From assembly GCF_901000735.1 (NCBI RefSeq), contig NC_081541.1, positions 8,115,021 to 8,179,020 of the forward strand: a DNA stretch of 64,000 nt. The letters run 5' to 3'. This document shows positions 24,480 through 35,187 of this stretch, piece after piece. Positions within the stretch are counted from its first letter, which is position 1; each line of letters starts with the position of its first letter. This DNA is from Corylus avellana (Eukaryota; Streptophyta; Magnoliopsida; Fagales; Betulaceae). Made by a program: the position numbers and the translations under genes. The notes under the pieces were generated by a model. The model was not told where the DNA came from and did not search any database. It was given only the letters and a program-made list of their open reading frames with translations.

Positions 24480-25660
24480 GGTTTGGCTACCCCCATTTTT
24501 GGCCAATGGGGTGGCCGGCCACCCTTATTTTGGTCATTGGGGATAACAGAGCCACCCCAAAGCCCTTAGGGATAATTTAGCTACCCCTAATTGCATTTTG
24601 AGGTGGAAATCCGTTAGTTTTATTAACGGAATATGGGCGGAGGTACCATTTCCGTATTTAGTCATAACATAGGTATCATCTATTATACAAAAATAAAACA
24701 TAGGTGGAAAAAAATAAAAACGTTAAAACCTAGGTACTAAAAAGGTATTTAAAATTACTTTTAAAAAAATAATAATAATGTTATTTAGTAAACGGTTATA
24801 CTATTGTTTTACACCATACAATTTGATGATCTAACAGTGAAAAAAACAGCCATCGAACAACCACCTTAAAAAAAATTAAATTAAATTAAATTAAAAAAAT
24901 AATAATTAATTTTTATTGTCACGTCATCCCAATTGTATGATAATTGTATAACAGTATAATAAATAACATTAATCTTAAAAAAGAAAAACAATTCAAGATA
25001 TCAAAGTTTCCTCCCCCCCTCTCTCTCTCTCTCTAAAACTAAAATGTTAAAACTTAAAACAAAAGGTTAAGTTTGAGTTGGATTATTCAACTTTTGTTTC
25101 TATCACTGAACTTTACCTTGAAATACTTTTTTTTTTTCGATGACCAAATTGAGTCTTCCCTGCATTAGACCAGTAAATTAAGATGGTGAAAGTGAAGTGA
25201 AAACCGTATTTTTGTTAACAATTTTGTTTTTATATTATGACATTAATTCCTCCAAACTAGTTTGTTGGAAATTTTTGTCCTTAATAGTATATCCCGAGTG
25301 TTGTGCATACTCCTGTAAGGTTTGTGTCCTACAGTGAGAAAATATAAGGAAAAATAGTACTTAATATACATAAGAGGACCCAAGCCCATTAACTTAGGCT
25401 TTTGGGATAGAAAATATGTCCTAGTATTTATATTAATTTACTCTTATTTGGCTTTCTTGGTGTTTGTCTCTCCAACACAAAGTAATGACTAATGAGTCAT
25501 CTCAAATATGATATGACTTTTAAAATCATCATTGAATTTAAGATGATTGTTATTAAATTTTGATTTATTGATAATTTCAAAAGCCACATTACATTTAAGA
25601 TGACTCAATGAAAACTTTAGTCCTCATTATACCATTACTCTTATATTCCCCTTACAATGA
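24480..25660. other. Non-coding spacer in block A
   Basis: Contains a GC-rich patch with GGGGTGGCCGGCCACCC (about 24509-24525), AT-rich MITE-like DNA, and at 25490-25640 a fold-back MITE related to the one at 20305-20485. No gene seen. Confidence 0.45.
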
Positions 25661-26131
25661 CCCTATCTAAAAGCGACAAAAACATTATTATTATTATTAT
25701 TATTAGTGAGTTTCTTCATTTGACTAGTTTCCTTAAATCTCTTTGGCAACCTTTCGATATTTTTTGTATTCATCCAAAAAAAAAAAAAAAATCTTTTCGA
25801 TTTTTGAGGTAGATAGTTTATTTGCATAAGTGGAAGGGCATTTTTTGGTAGGACTCTAAGATCACCCTTAAATAAACTCAAGTTCTCCGACCTTAAATAA
25901 ATTCCACGTGTCAAATTTTGGGAGTGGGTAAAAATGTAAAATAGTACCTTGATGGGAAAACGGACGGCATACCGGGTCGTGATACAAAGAAAGCAAAAGA
26001 TATCTCTCCTAGACGATGGCTAGTTTATTATTTTTGTCTTTAGGTACCTTGTGAGTTTGATAAAAGATAAGAGTAGCCATTAGAATTATTGACTTTGTGG
26101 TGGTTTATCGAGATTTATATAGACATTTTAC

Positions 26132-26139
<8 letters not shown>

Positions 26140-26192
<53 letters not shown>
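26140..26192. repeat. (TA)n(GA)n microsatellite
   Basis: A run of TA dinucleotides passes directly into GA dinucleotides. Absent at the matching place in block B. Confidence 0.8.
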
Positions 26193-26194
<2 letters not shown>

Positions 26195-27000
26195 AATTGA
26201 CCATGTAATCTATTGATATGCTATGCCAGTCCTTATACTATTTGATACAATCTCCCAACCTTTTTCGCAATTGTACATAGTGATCTCACAGCCTATTTAC
26301 AGTATGAATATAATCATAAATGCATGGTTGCACCGTGCCCAATATGTGCGAATGAGAGATATAGGATTTAACGGTAGGCGGCGCCCGTCAGTTGGCAGCC
26401 CAGTCTGCCCACCCATCCACTTGGTCACGTGGAGTACCGTTTTGAACGTTACTCCACAAGACTAATAAGTGGATGATTAACATGTGAAATGCAACCAAAA
26501 ACCCATCCTGGGTGGTGATTCAATGGCCTCAAAGCAATCTTCATGTGATTAGATAAATATTAGGTATGAATTTGATTCCTGCAATGAGAATCATCAGGCC
26601 TAATTAGTATAAATCATCTTAGTTTCACTAAAGTTCTAATGGGACTGTGTAAGATTATGGTTCAATTGGACTTGAAAGAACGTCTGCGGTTCTCATTGTC
26701 TAGGTTCCTCCTGTCACTGGTCACTTGCGAGTAAGTGTATGTTATTATGATCACGTCACGTAGACTAACCACTCTAGTCGCCCCTCCTGTCCTTTTTTTA
26801 ATTAAAAAATAAAGAGTGAAAAATACATTAACATTGCACACATTTTATTCCACCAAAGAACATATATTAGGTACAAGAAATACAATCGAAATACTTCCAA
26901 TAAAGCACACACATTCACGAGAACATGTATTTAAAGACATTGCTCCTTGTAATAAAACCCTAACAAATCATATATCATGATTTTTTTTAAGATGTCTTGT

Positions 27001-27924
27001 TCAACATTTGAAAATGCAGTGGCATTTGGTCCGAATCATCCCCATACATAATCCACAATGCGCATCCTCAAACTCCTTGCAATTGTTGTCACAGCGCGCA
27101 GAATTTCTACATGAACCATGCCATGTGATACTTGGTACTTCACGAAATCCGGTAGATGTCCCACATCCAACAAGAGCCATACCTATTTCTGTATTATGGA
27201 ACATCTTAGAAACAAAATAGTAAATTACCTAAAAACGTATTAGAAGCCACTCTAGTGACTAGATAGATAGCTATTTGTGAGAAGAACAATATAATGCATG
27301 TGTAGGGGGGTGGCAAGTCATGCTCTCACGTGTCATATTTGGGTTGTGTCGAGACTTGGGTAAAAATATTAACTCAACACATTTAATTAAACCGGTCAAA
27401 CCCTTCAACCTTAACCCACTAATTCCATGTTAGGTTTAAGTCGGGTTTGCGGTTTGCACGTGGGTTCCATAGATGCCAAAGATATTCATTCAAAGATGGA
27501 GTTGTGAAAATAACTAAAGATACTTTGATGGTAATGGAGGGTAAGGGTTGTTATGCATATGCCTTAATTCCTAATTAGATAAGATAAATCCAAAGTCCAA
27601 AAAATGTATTTTTGTTGGTTATGGAAAGCATGTTAAAGGGTACCATGTTAAAGAATAACAATTAGATTAAAGGAAGCTATTATTTAACATGTCCAATTTC
27701 CTACGTTTTGTATATATTTATGCACTGTGTTTTCGTTTTGAGGCTGATGTTTGGAAGCCCACCAGTTTTTCAGTGTTTTGATCCATTGTATCTTTTCCTT
27801 ATTTGATTAGAAAAAAACAAAAAAAAAAACATGCTATTTACACAGTCGAAAAAGTAAGTCGAGACATGAACTCACCTACATTTGTAAGAAGTATGAAGAC
27901 CAAAACGTAGAAAACTCTAGCCAT
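27001..27924 (-). CDS. Defensin-like secreted cysteine-rich peptide, copy 2
   Basis: Likely a secreted antimicrobial or signalling peptide of the plant defensin (gamma-thionin) family. Exon 1 is 27924-27876 (49 nt), encoding the signal peptide MARVFYVLVFILLTN; exon 2 is 27188-27001. Total 78 aa. The mature part shows the defensin spacing: an early CG, then WHGSC, C-x5-C-x3-C (SCRNSARCDNNC), HCGLC (gamma-core GxC), KCHC and a final C. It has nine cysteines, an odd number, because the second cysteine of copy 3 is R here. A TATA box lies 39 bp before ATG. The exon 2 acceptor AATACAG was chosen because it alone keeps phase. Function is inferred from cysteine spacing only. Confidence 0.75.
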
Positions 27925-27962
27925 GTTTTTGGCTCTAATGCCAAATAAAAAAGTGTTTCTCA

Positions 27963-27970
27963 TATTTATA
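27963..27970 (-). promoter_or_regulatory. TATA box of defensin copy 2
   Basis: TATAAATA on the minus strand, 39 bp before the exon 1 ATG, same context as in copies 1 and 3. Confidence 0.55.
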
Positions 27971-28370
27971 GCATAAATTACTATACATGTTTCATCTTTA
28001 ATTAATCAACCATACGCTACTAAATGACTTTGGCTATTACATAACATCGGTGGAACATTTACGATTAAAAAATTAATCCTTAATTAAATCATACTAGTGA
28101 AAGGCCATAGGAATGTAATAAAAAAAAATTTTGTCAAGTCCTGCTATGCAGCTGCCTGTTGGCAGCCTAGCGTAGGACATATATGAAAAAATAATAATAA
28201 AAAAAAAATTTGTCAGTTTTTTTTTTTTTTTTTTTTGTTAGTGAAATTTCTATGTGTTAATATTTAATTTTTAATGCCTCAAAACATTTTTTAGATTCAA
28301 AACAAAAATTTAGGGGGTGAAAGGTTAATCTTTTAGGGATTGTATCTCCTAAAAGGGATTCGATTATTCT

Positions 28371-28438
28371 AAATTTGGTGCTAATGCCTCAAATTTGGTG
28401 CTAATACCTCAAATTTAGTGCTAATACCTAAAATTTGG
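28371..28438. repeat. 20-bp minisatellite, about 3.4 copies
   Basis: Unit AAATTTGGTGCTAATGCCTC repeated with one or two changes per unit. Lies in AT-rich spacer. Confidence 0.75.
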
Positions 28439-28656
28439 ATTTTCCTTTAATATCTCTCTTCTTCAATTTAAAAAAAATAAAATAAAAAAAAATAAAAAAG
28501 AAAGAAGAAGAAGCAAGCAAAATATCTGACGTTATTAAAATAAAATAAAATAAAATAAAAAATTGGTCACGTCAACTTTGGTAGACGCTGGGATGGCCCC
28601 CAGGCTGCCAAAAATTTCTACTCTATGCGGTCAGCAAAAACCAGTAATCGCATAAT

Positions 28657-28790
28657 GAAGAATGGCCTATAGGAATCTGCGGAAGACCTATGTCCGACAT
28701 ACAACATATATTACAAAGGCCTCTGGGAATTCAGCCTGGCCTTTGTAAATATCTTTCATTTTTTTAACTTTTTAATCATAGCGGTCCAAA
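28657..28790 (+). repeat. Fused scraps of GEMIN2 introns 1 and 2
   Basis: 28657-28712 matches GEMIN2 intron 1 at 19294-19350 (GAAGAATGGCCTA, AGGAATCTGCGGAAGACC, CATACAACATATATT). It is followed at once by 28718-28790, which matches intron 2 at 20160-20235 (AATTCAGCCTGGCCTTTGTA, AATATCTTTC, AATCATAG). The DNA then continues as block B, which matches 23194 onward. Everything between, including GEMIN2 exons 2-4, is missing. Confidence 0.85.
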
Positions 28791-29080
28791 ATGTTTAGTG
28801 CCGGTTTCTTGTTAGGGTTGGGCAGCCTAAGAGTGGAGTGTTCAAGTGGCTCGCATGCATCTTATGATATGTCTAAATATTTATGTTATTCGAACAATCT
28901 AATAACAAAAGATAAAAGTACATTAACATTGCACACATTTTATTTATTCCAAAGAACATATATTACATGAAAAACAACCGGAATACTTCCAATAAAGCAC
29001 ACGTGTATTTGAAGACAATGCTCCTTGTAACAAAATGATCATAACAAATTATATATCATGTTTTTCTTAGATGTCTGTGT

Positions 29081-29966
29081 TCAACAATTGTAAAAGCAGT
29101 GGCATTTGGACAGAATCATCCCCGTACATAATCCACAATGAGCATCCTCAAACTCCTTGCAATTGTTGTCACAGTGTCCAGAATTTCTACATGCACCATG
29201 CCATGTGGTACTTGGTATTTCACAATATCCGGTAGATGCCCCACATCCAAGAAGAGCCATAGCTATTTCTGTAACAGGGAACATCTTAGAAACAAAAGGG
29301 ATAGTAATTTTTTTTTTTTTTTTTTCAAAGCGGGAGAGGGGGCAAAAGGGATAGTAATTAAATTACCTAAAAACATATATTAGAAGTCACTAGTGATTAC
29401 TAGATAGCTATTTGTGAGAAAAATATAGGAGGTACTGTAAATCAACTCACCTACGTTTGTAACAAGCAGGGGATATAAGAAATAGTAAAGAGAAGTAAAA
29501 AAACACTCTAACCATATTTATGCAAGGAGATATCTTCACTAATTTTGTTATCCAGATTGCTAACAATTCGAACAGCAAATGTGAGAGAACTCCTATGGAG
29601 CTCATTTGTCCAAATATGTATCGGGCAGTCCGTCCTCCAGCTCGAGTAAGTGGATAAGAGCTCTTTTACATATATTGTCTAAATTACTAGCGATTCGAAT
29701 AACAAATTGTTGAAAATCCGAATCTTGTTTTTTTGGAGTGATGCGAAAGAAGATAAACTCTTACTGATATTTATGGCAAGAATTGCTATAATTCATCCTT
29801 AAATCACAGTAGTGATGAGATAAGAATAAGCAGTAAGGTTAAAGAAAGCTATTATTTGACATGCTATTTACAGTTGAAAAAAGTGATTCGAGGCATGCAT
29901 GAACTCACCCACATTTGTAAGAAGGATGAGGACGATGAAGACCAAAAAGTAGACAACTCTAGCCAT
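29081..29966 (-). CDS. Defensin-like secreted cysteine-rich peptide, copy 3
   Basis: Exon 1 is 29966-29909 (58 nt), a signal peptide starting MARVVYFLVF; exon 2 is 29268-29081; total 81 aa. The exon 2 acceptor TGTTACAG keeps phase. The mature part has ten cysteines: CGASTGYC, WHGAC, C-x5-C-x3-C, HCGLC, KCHC and a C-terminal C. Eight fit the plant defensin pattern with the gamma-core GLC; the other two (GYC and HC) could form a fifth disulfide. A TATA box lies 42 bp before ATG. The intron holds a relic second exon 1 and a 33-bp retro-insertion. Best candidate for a working gene in this array; no substrate or target can be read from sequence. Confidence 0.78.
29310..29342 (-). mobile_element. 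33-bp micro-retro-insertion in defensin copy 3 intron
   Basis: T16 followed by CAAAGCGGGAGAGGGGG, flanked by a perfect 17-bp duplication CAAAAGGGATAGTAATT (29293-29309 and 29343-29359). Block A has a single copy of the 17-mer and no insert, so the empty site is available for direct comparison. Confidence 0.88.
29451..29515 (-). pseudogene. Second signal-peptide-like exon, block B
   Basis: 65-nt counterpart of 23816-23886, ATG GTT AGA GTG start, donor GTGAG. Phase 2, so it cannot be joined in frame to exon 2. A degenerate copy of the defensin promoter context (CCATAAATATC on the minus strand) lies near 29770-29800, split from this exon by about 190 bp of likely MITE. Confidence 0.55.
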
Positions 29967-30007
29967 GTTTTTTGCTCTAATGCTAAACAAGAAAGAGTGT
30001 TGCTGAC

Positions 30008-30016
30008 TTTTATAGC
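30008..30016 (-). promoter_or_regulatory. TATA box of defensin copy 3
   Basis: GCTATAAAA on the minus strand, 42 bp before the exon 1 ATG. Confidence 0.55.
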
Positions 30017-31575
30017 ATAAATTGCCATGTTTTATCCTTAATTAAATCATACTAGTCAAAGGAATAGGAGTGCAAAGTCAAATTAAGCAAGCTATTAAAT
30101 ACATGTCATTCGCTTTTAGAAAAATAATAATAATATTTAATAGATTGTTATATATACCACTGTCATATACCACATAACTTGATGTTGTAACAATGAAAAA
30201 TCAATCTTTGAATCAACACTTGTAAAAATAAAAAGGTAATTTTCACTATCACACATTCACACCATCCCAGCTGTATGATAATCGTATAACAGTCTACTAA
30301 ATAACATTACTCTTAAAAAAAAAAAATAATTCAAGATATCAAAGTTTCATCCCTCCCACTCTCTCTAAAACTAAAAGGTTAAACTTAAAACAAAAGGTCA
30401 AGTTTGAGTTGGATTATTCAACTTTTGTTTCTACCATTGTACTTTACATTGAAATATTTTTTTTTAAAGTCAAATTGAGTCTTCCATGCATTGGACTTGG
30501 TGGCAACGACCCTATCTAAAATGACAGAAATTGACTACAAACTGGATTTAAAAGTGACAAAACCATTATTATTTTTTATATATATAATTAGTGAGTTTCT
30601 TCATTTTGGCTAGTTTCCTTAAATCTCTTTAGCAACCTTTCGATATTGCTTTTTATTCATCCAAAAAAAAAAAAAAAAAAAAAACCGTTTTCGATCTTTT
30701 GAGAAGACAGTTTATTTGAATAAGCGAAAGGGCATTTTTTTGGTATCACTCTAAGATCACCCTTATTTTTTATTTTTTCTATTATTAAATAAATTCAAGT
30801 TCTCCAACCTTAGGTAAATTCCACGTGTCAAATTTTCGGAGTGGGTAAAAAAATAAAATAGTACCATTATGGGAAAACGGACGGCATACCGTCGACATGA
30901 TACAAAGAAAGAAAAAGATATCTCTCTAAGACGATGGCTAGTTTATTATGATTGTCTTTAGGTACTTAGTCTTAATCGCTTTACCTTAAATGAATTAATA
31001 TGATTTGCTTACTGAAATTTAAGATCACCTTGTGAGTTTGAGCAAAGATAAGAGTCGCGATTAGAATCATTGACTTTGCAATGGTTTATCGAGACATATA
31101 TAGGCATTTTACAAATGAAAATAGAATATCTTGATTTAATGTAGTTGACTAATGATTCTTGGATGTTACTACATGTGTAATGGCGTATAGAGAGAAATTG
31201 TTCTTAAACACTACTTGAGATCTTTGGTTTAACTGTTTGTAGTTGACCATGTGATATATTGATATTTCTCATCGATGATTTGTAGGGATGTGGCTATGGT
31301 AGTTATTAGTTATTACAATATTTGATACAATCTCCCAACCTTTTCCGCAAGTGTACACATGGATCTCACAGTCTATTTACAATATGAATATAATCGTAAA
31401 TGCATGGTTGGACCGTGCCCAATGTGTACAAATGAGAGATATAGCATTTAACGATAGGTGGCACCCATCAGTTGGCAACCCACCCATCCATTTGGTCATG
31501 TGGAATACCGTTTTGAAGGTTACTCCACAAGACTAACAAGTGCGTGATTAACATGTGAAATGCAACCCAAAAAAA

Positions 31576-32653
31576 AACATTAAGGGCTGGTTTGGTTTGC
31601 GGATATATATATATATAAAGTTTTGTTAAATCTAGACCGTTTGTATTTTTTACAAGAGATTTGCAATTTACTTTTTTTTTAAGATAATTTTTTGAGATAA
31701 ATTCCTAAATCAATGCGTCAAAACAAATGGCACCTCAAAATGTTGCTGTCGTTGTTTTTTAAAAAAAAAAAAAAAAAAAATTAACAGCCTAAGTTTATCG
31801 AAAAGGTATAATGGATTATTTCGTTAGTTTTCCGTATGAAATTGTTCTGTCCATTAGTGTCAGATCACATTAAAATAATAAGTTCGATATATAAATTTGA
31901 GAGTTTTTGACTTTTGAAGGTGATTGAAGTTTAAGAAGGTTAAGTAAAGTTTTCCCCAAAGAATATCATTTGAAACATTATTGTTAAAACTGTTAAAATA
32001 TTGATTAATAGTTTTAAATAAGTACGATTTTAAAAATTGCGATTTCAAAAAATTGAAATTTAAATTTACCTCTTCTATAAGCTTAAGCTTTTGAGATTTA
32101 ATATGATATCAGAGTCAAAAGTCTTGAATTCGAACATTGATTCCATCATTTACCTTCACTTTAAATTAAATATTCCATGAGCCCATGCGTGAGGGGGAAT
32201 AGCTGGTGATTTAACAAAAACATAAAACTATATATAATACTTCAAAAATTGTGAGATTACAAAATGTAATAATATGTATATGAATTGAAATGGAATATAA
32301 TCTTATGGATCATAGGGTAACACCCATTACAACTCAAAGGTCGAATGCCCACTAACCTACCAAGGCCAAAAGCCCATTAACCTAATATACCCATTACACA
32401 AAAAGCCTAGATAAAACACTGAATTAGAATTGTACATTACCCGAATGTAAATTTAATCAACTAATATTAGAAAGAAAGTGAACTGATTCAAAACCTTTTG
32501 ATCATAACCACAAAAATGTATTAGAACTTACCATTTTGAAATAATTAGTAAAAACGAGAGAGACAGATAGAATTTTTTTTTTTTTTCTCTCAAAAAAAGA
32601 TTAACCAGATGGTCCTAGCTACCTGTTATTGGGGTTGAATCTTCTTGGTCATG

Positions 32654-32694
<41 letters not shown>

Positions 32695-32800
32695 TGTTCT
32701 TGGTGATGTTCTTCATAATTAGTTCATTTAGTAGGCAAAGCAACGACGTTTCAGCTTCCCAATAGTGGGTTTTAGCTTCCCGATTTACTGCAAATGTATG
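31576..32800. other. AT-rich spacer with transposon debris
   Basis: Holds a hAT-like end motif (GGCTGGTTTGGTTTGCGG, 31587) with repeated ATTGCGATTT words, a stretch near 32100-32160 resembling a retroelement primer-binding region (ATATGATATCAGAGTC, TTGAATTCGAAC), and an (AT)n array at about 32658-32691. No gene seen. Confidence 0.45.
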
Positions 32801-32887
32801 CTACTTATCGTGGAACGTTAACTTTTCTCGTAGTTAGTTTTATTAATTCGTTAGAAGGAAAAATGCAGCACTGAGAGATCGAAGCCA

Positions 32888-34904
32888 ATGGCGAAGACGA
32901 GAAGAAACCGGGGCTTTCCAACGCCTCCCAACCCAAAAGCATCGCCCAAACCGATAACCCCAACCTCCAACACCACAATCGTCTCCTCTTCACTCTACAA
33001 ATCTGTACATATTTTGCCACTCTTTTTCTTTTTTTTTTTCTCATCTTTTTTTGTTTAATTTTGATGATAAATTTTTTTGCAGGTTTCACTGCATGATTGG
33101 TGGCTGGTGAAGGCTCCCAACGGGAAGGGTTTAGCTGTAGGAGGGTTTGCTTCATTAGAGTAAGAGGCTTTCGTCTTTAGACTCTTTACACATCTTTTCT
33201 TTATCTTTTTTTTGTTTCTTAGTTTTGCTTCCTTTTGTTTTGTGATATGTGGATAAAATTGTATAGTTCTTGAAGCAAATATCAAGAATTTAAGATAAAT
33301 TAGGTGAACCCAAGAAGGGTAATTGGAGGTTGTTTAGGTTTTAGTGTAAGTTTCAGTCCCCAATGAGGACTTCTATTAAGAAGAAGAAAAAAAATTAAAG
33401 TTCACATTTTGCACCCTTTTAGCATTTAGCCGTGCCATTGCATAAATGTTGATTAATCAGGCTTAGTTGGTCAATTAACGTCATTCTTTGAGGTTGCTGT
33501 ATAGATGATTCGTTGTTTTTTCTTAAATTCTGTCTGTTCCTTGACAGGAGACTAGGAGTAAGAGTTTTTTCCTCTGCTGCAATTTCCAAGAGACACGATG
33601 CCACCACTCTTGAGACAACGGATGGCATCAACATCACAATCAGTGGCTTCATAAATAGGTCTCGGTCGTGTCAAAATGGTTTTCCATCTGAGGTATGTGT
33701 TTCTGTCAGTGGTTTCTAGTTACTCGTTTTCTCATTTATACTTGTTGTGTACTTGGGAGCATGCTTTTAATGATATCTCAATTACTTTTTTTTTTTTAAA
33801 AAAAAAAAAAAGTATGAGTTTCCTTGTTGTTTGGTTGTCTCGTTTAATTCCAATGTAGAGTTCACTACTACATTAGCTGCATGATAACATAACATTTTGG
33901 GTGTAATATTTGGTTGAGGAATGAGCTTGACTCAAGTGAGCTAAGCCTTCTTGAAAACTACTTGGTGTAGTGTGATGGGCTGGTATCACAGGTTTTGTAT
34001 AAGTAAATGCAGAAGCATGCCATTGAAAATGACACAGTAGTTAACATGAGGAGCAATGAAATGGTAATTTTTCTGTTCCTCATCGCGAACCATTGACATT
34101 GATGTGGTGTTAGCCTAGCCCAAGCTTTTTTTTGTTGCCATCTAAATTACTAAATACTATGGAAGCTTTCCCGTTAAAAACTGTTCTTTTGACTGAAGTT
34201 AAGATTCTAACTCCTGATGTTAAAAGGTATGCAATCATTTCCTGCTTGGATTTCCCTGGAACTGGGAGGAGTATGCTATTGGTTGTTCTGGTGAAAATTC
34301 TACTGGTAGAGGTGTTCCGACAAGGATTTCTGCTTCTGACGAGTCCAAAGTCTCTTCGGGTGACAATGCAGATAAAACTTTTCCATTTTCTTTACATGAT
34401 TTCCCAGTGGCTAGGGTACGTGATCTCTTAATATCCACTTTTGAAGATCCAGATTATTGTTTGCTGACAAAGAGCATTTACAATGATATATTGGGAAAGT
34501 CGATGGGGAATAGTCCAATGAAAAATGTGCAATCTGGACTAAATGAGACTCCAGTTAATCAAAAGGAGACTAAGGTTGACCATAAGCACGACAATGAGGA
34601 TACTTTCTTCAATTCAAGGGATATGACAACAGAAGAAAACCAGAATGTCCTCACCCCAAGTATAGGTGTTTCGACAAGAAGCATGACTAGATTGAAGAAT
34701 TTTAGAATGGAACAAGAAGAGAGACTTTCACCAAACTCAAAAATTAAGCAGGCCACTGGGAAAAGAATTGGAGGAATGGTAAAAACAAATGCTCCAATGG
34801 TGAGTCATCCAACCAAATTATTTGAAAAGGACAAGGAATTCTTAGTAGTTTCTGATAAATCTGTGGTCAGAAGATCAAGGAGGCTGATGAATCCAAAGAA
34901 ATGA
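32888..34904 (+). CDS. KNL2: SANTA-domain protein, KNL2/M18BP1-type kinetochore factor (short form)
   Basis: KNL2 helps load the centromeric histone CENH3. Exons: 32888-33004, 33083-33159, 33548-33692, 34227-34904; 338 aa, phases consistent. SANTA domain, about residues 40-130: VSLHDWWLVKAPNGKGLAVG, FSSAAISKRHDATTLETTDG, ITISGFINRSRSCQNGFPSE, then VCNHFLLGFPWNWEEYA after the exon 4 junction. The tail (131-338) is polar and basic with STRSMTRLKNF and ends VVRRSRRLMNPKK. Known full-length KNL2 of Arabidopsis (about 600 aa) ends with a CENPC-k motif; none is seen here, so this resembles the shorter beta-type KNL2 described in plants, or a truncated gene. The stop lies inside a 218-bp unit duplicated directly after it. 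Confidence 0.88.
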
Positions 34905-35163
34905 TCTGTAAGGCATAGTCCAAACCAGCAACTGAAAAATTGTTGTCACCAAACTCAAAAATTAAGCAGGCCACTGGGAAAAGAATTGGAGGAATGGTAA
35001 AAACAAATGCTCCAATGGTGAGTCATCCAACCAAATTATTTGAAAAGGACAAGGAATTCTTAGTAGTTTCTGATAAATCTGTGGTCAGAAGATCAAGGAG
35101 GCTGATGAATCCAAAGAAATGATCTGTAAGGCATAGTCCAAACCAGCAACTGAAAAATTGTTG
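34728..35163. repeat. Perfect 218-bp tandem duplication at the KNL2 3' end
   Basis: 34728-34945 is repeated as 34946-35163 with no difference I can find. The unit covers the last 58 codons of KNL2, its TGA and the following 41 bases. The second copy lies after the stop and so is 3' UTR or untranslated. Confidence 0.92.
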
Positions 35164-35187
35164 TCGATTTACTTGCAAAGAATGCTA

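Larger units (their letters stand above)
23190..26545. repeat. Segmental duplication, block A (with defensin copy 1)
   Basis: Matches block B (28793-31575) in the same order: GGTTTCTTGTTAGGG start, defensin exon 2, signal-peptide exons, the TTCAAGATATCAAAGTTTC region (24990 and 30330), the GACCCTATCTAAAA region (25660 and 30503), and the TTTGATACAATCTCCCAACC region (26241 and 31321). Differences are small indels plus a MITE (25490-25640) and a (TA)n(GA)n array (26140-26192) present here but not in block B. Confidence 0.85.
28793..31575. repeat. Segmental duplication, block B (with defensin copy 3)
   Basis: Second copy of 23190-26545, in the same orientation and order. It carries the intact defensin copy 3 and lacks the MITE and microsatellite of block A. 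It ends near 31575, after the ACTCCACAAGACTAA region shared with 26452. Confidence 0.85.

Noticed and set aside
28371..28438. Short regular repeats that could suggest a CRISPR-like array
   Set aside because: Units are contiguous with no spacers, in plant nuclear DNA; a simple minisatellite.
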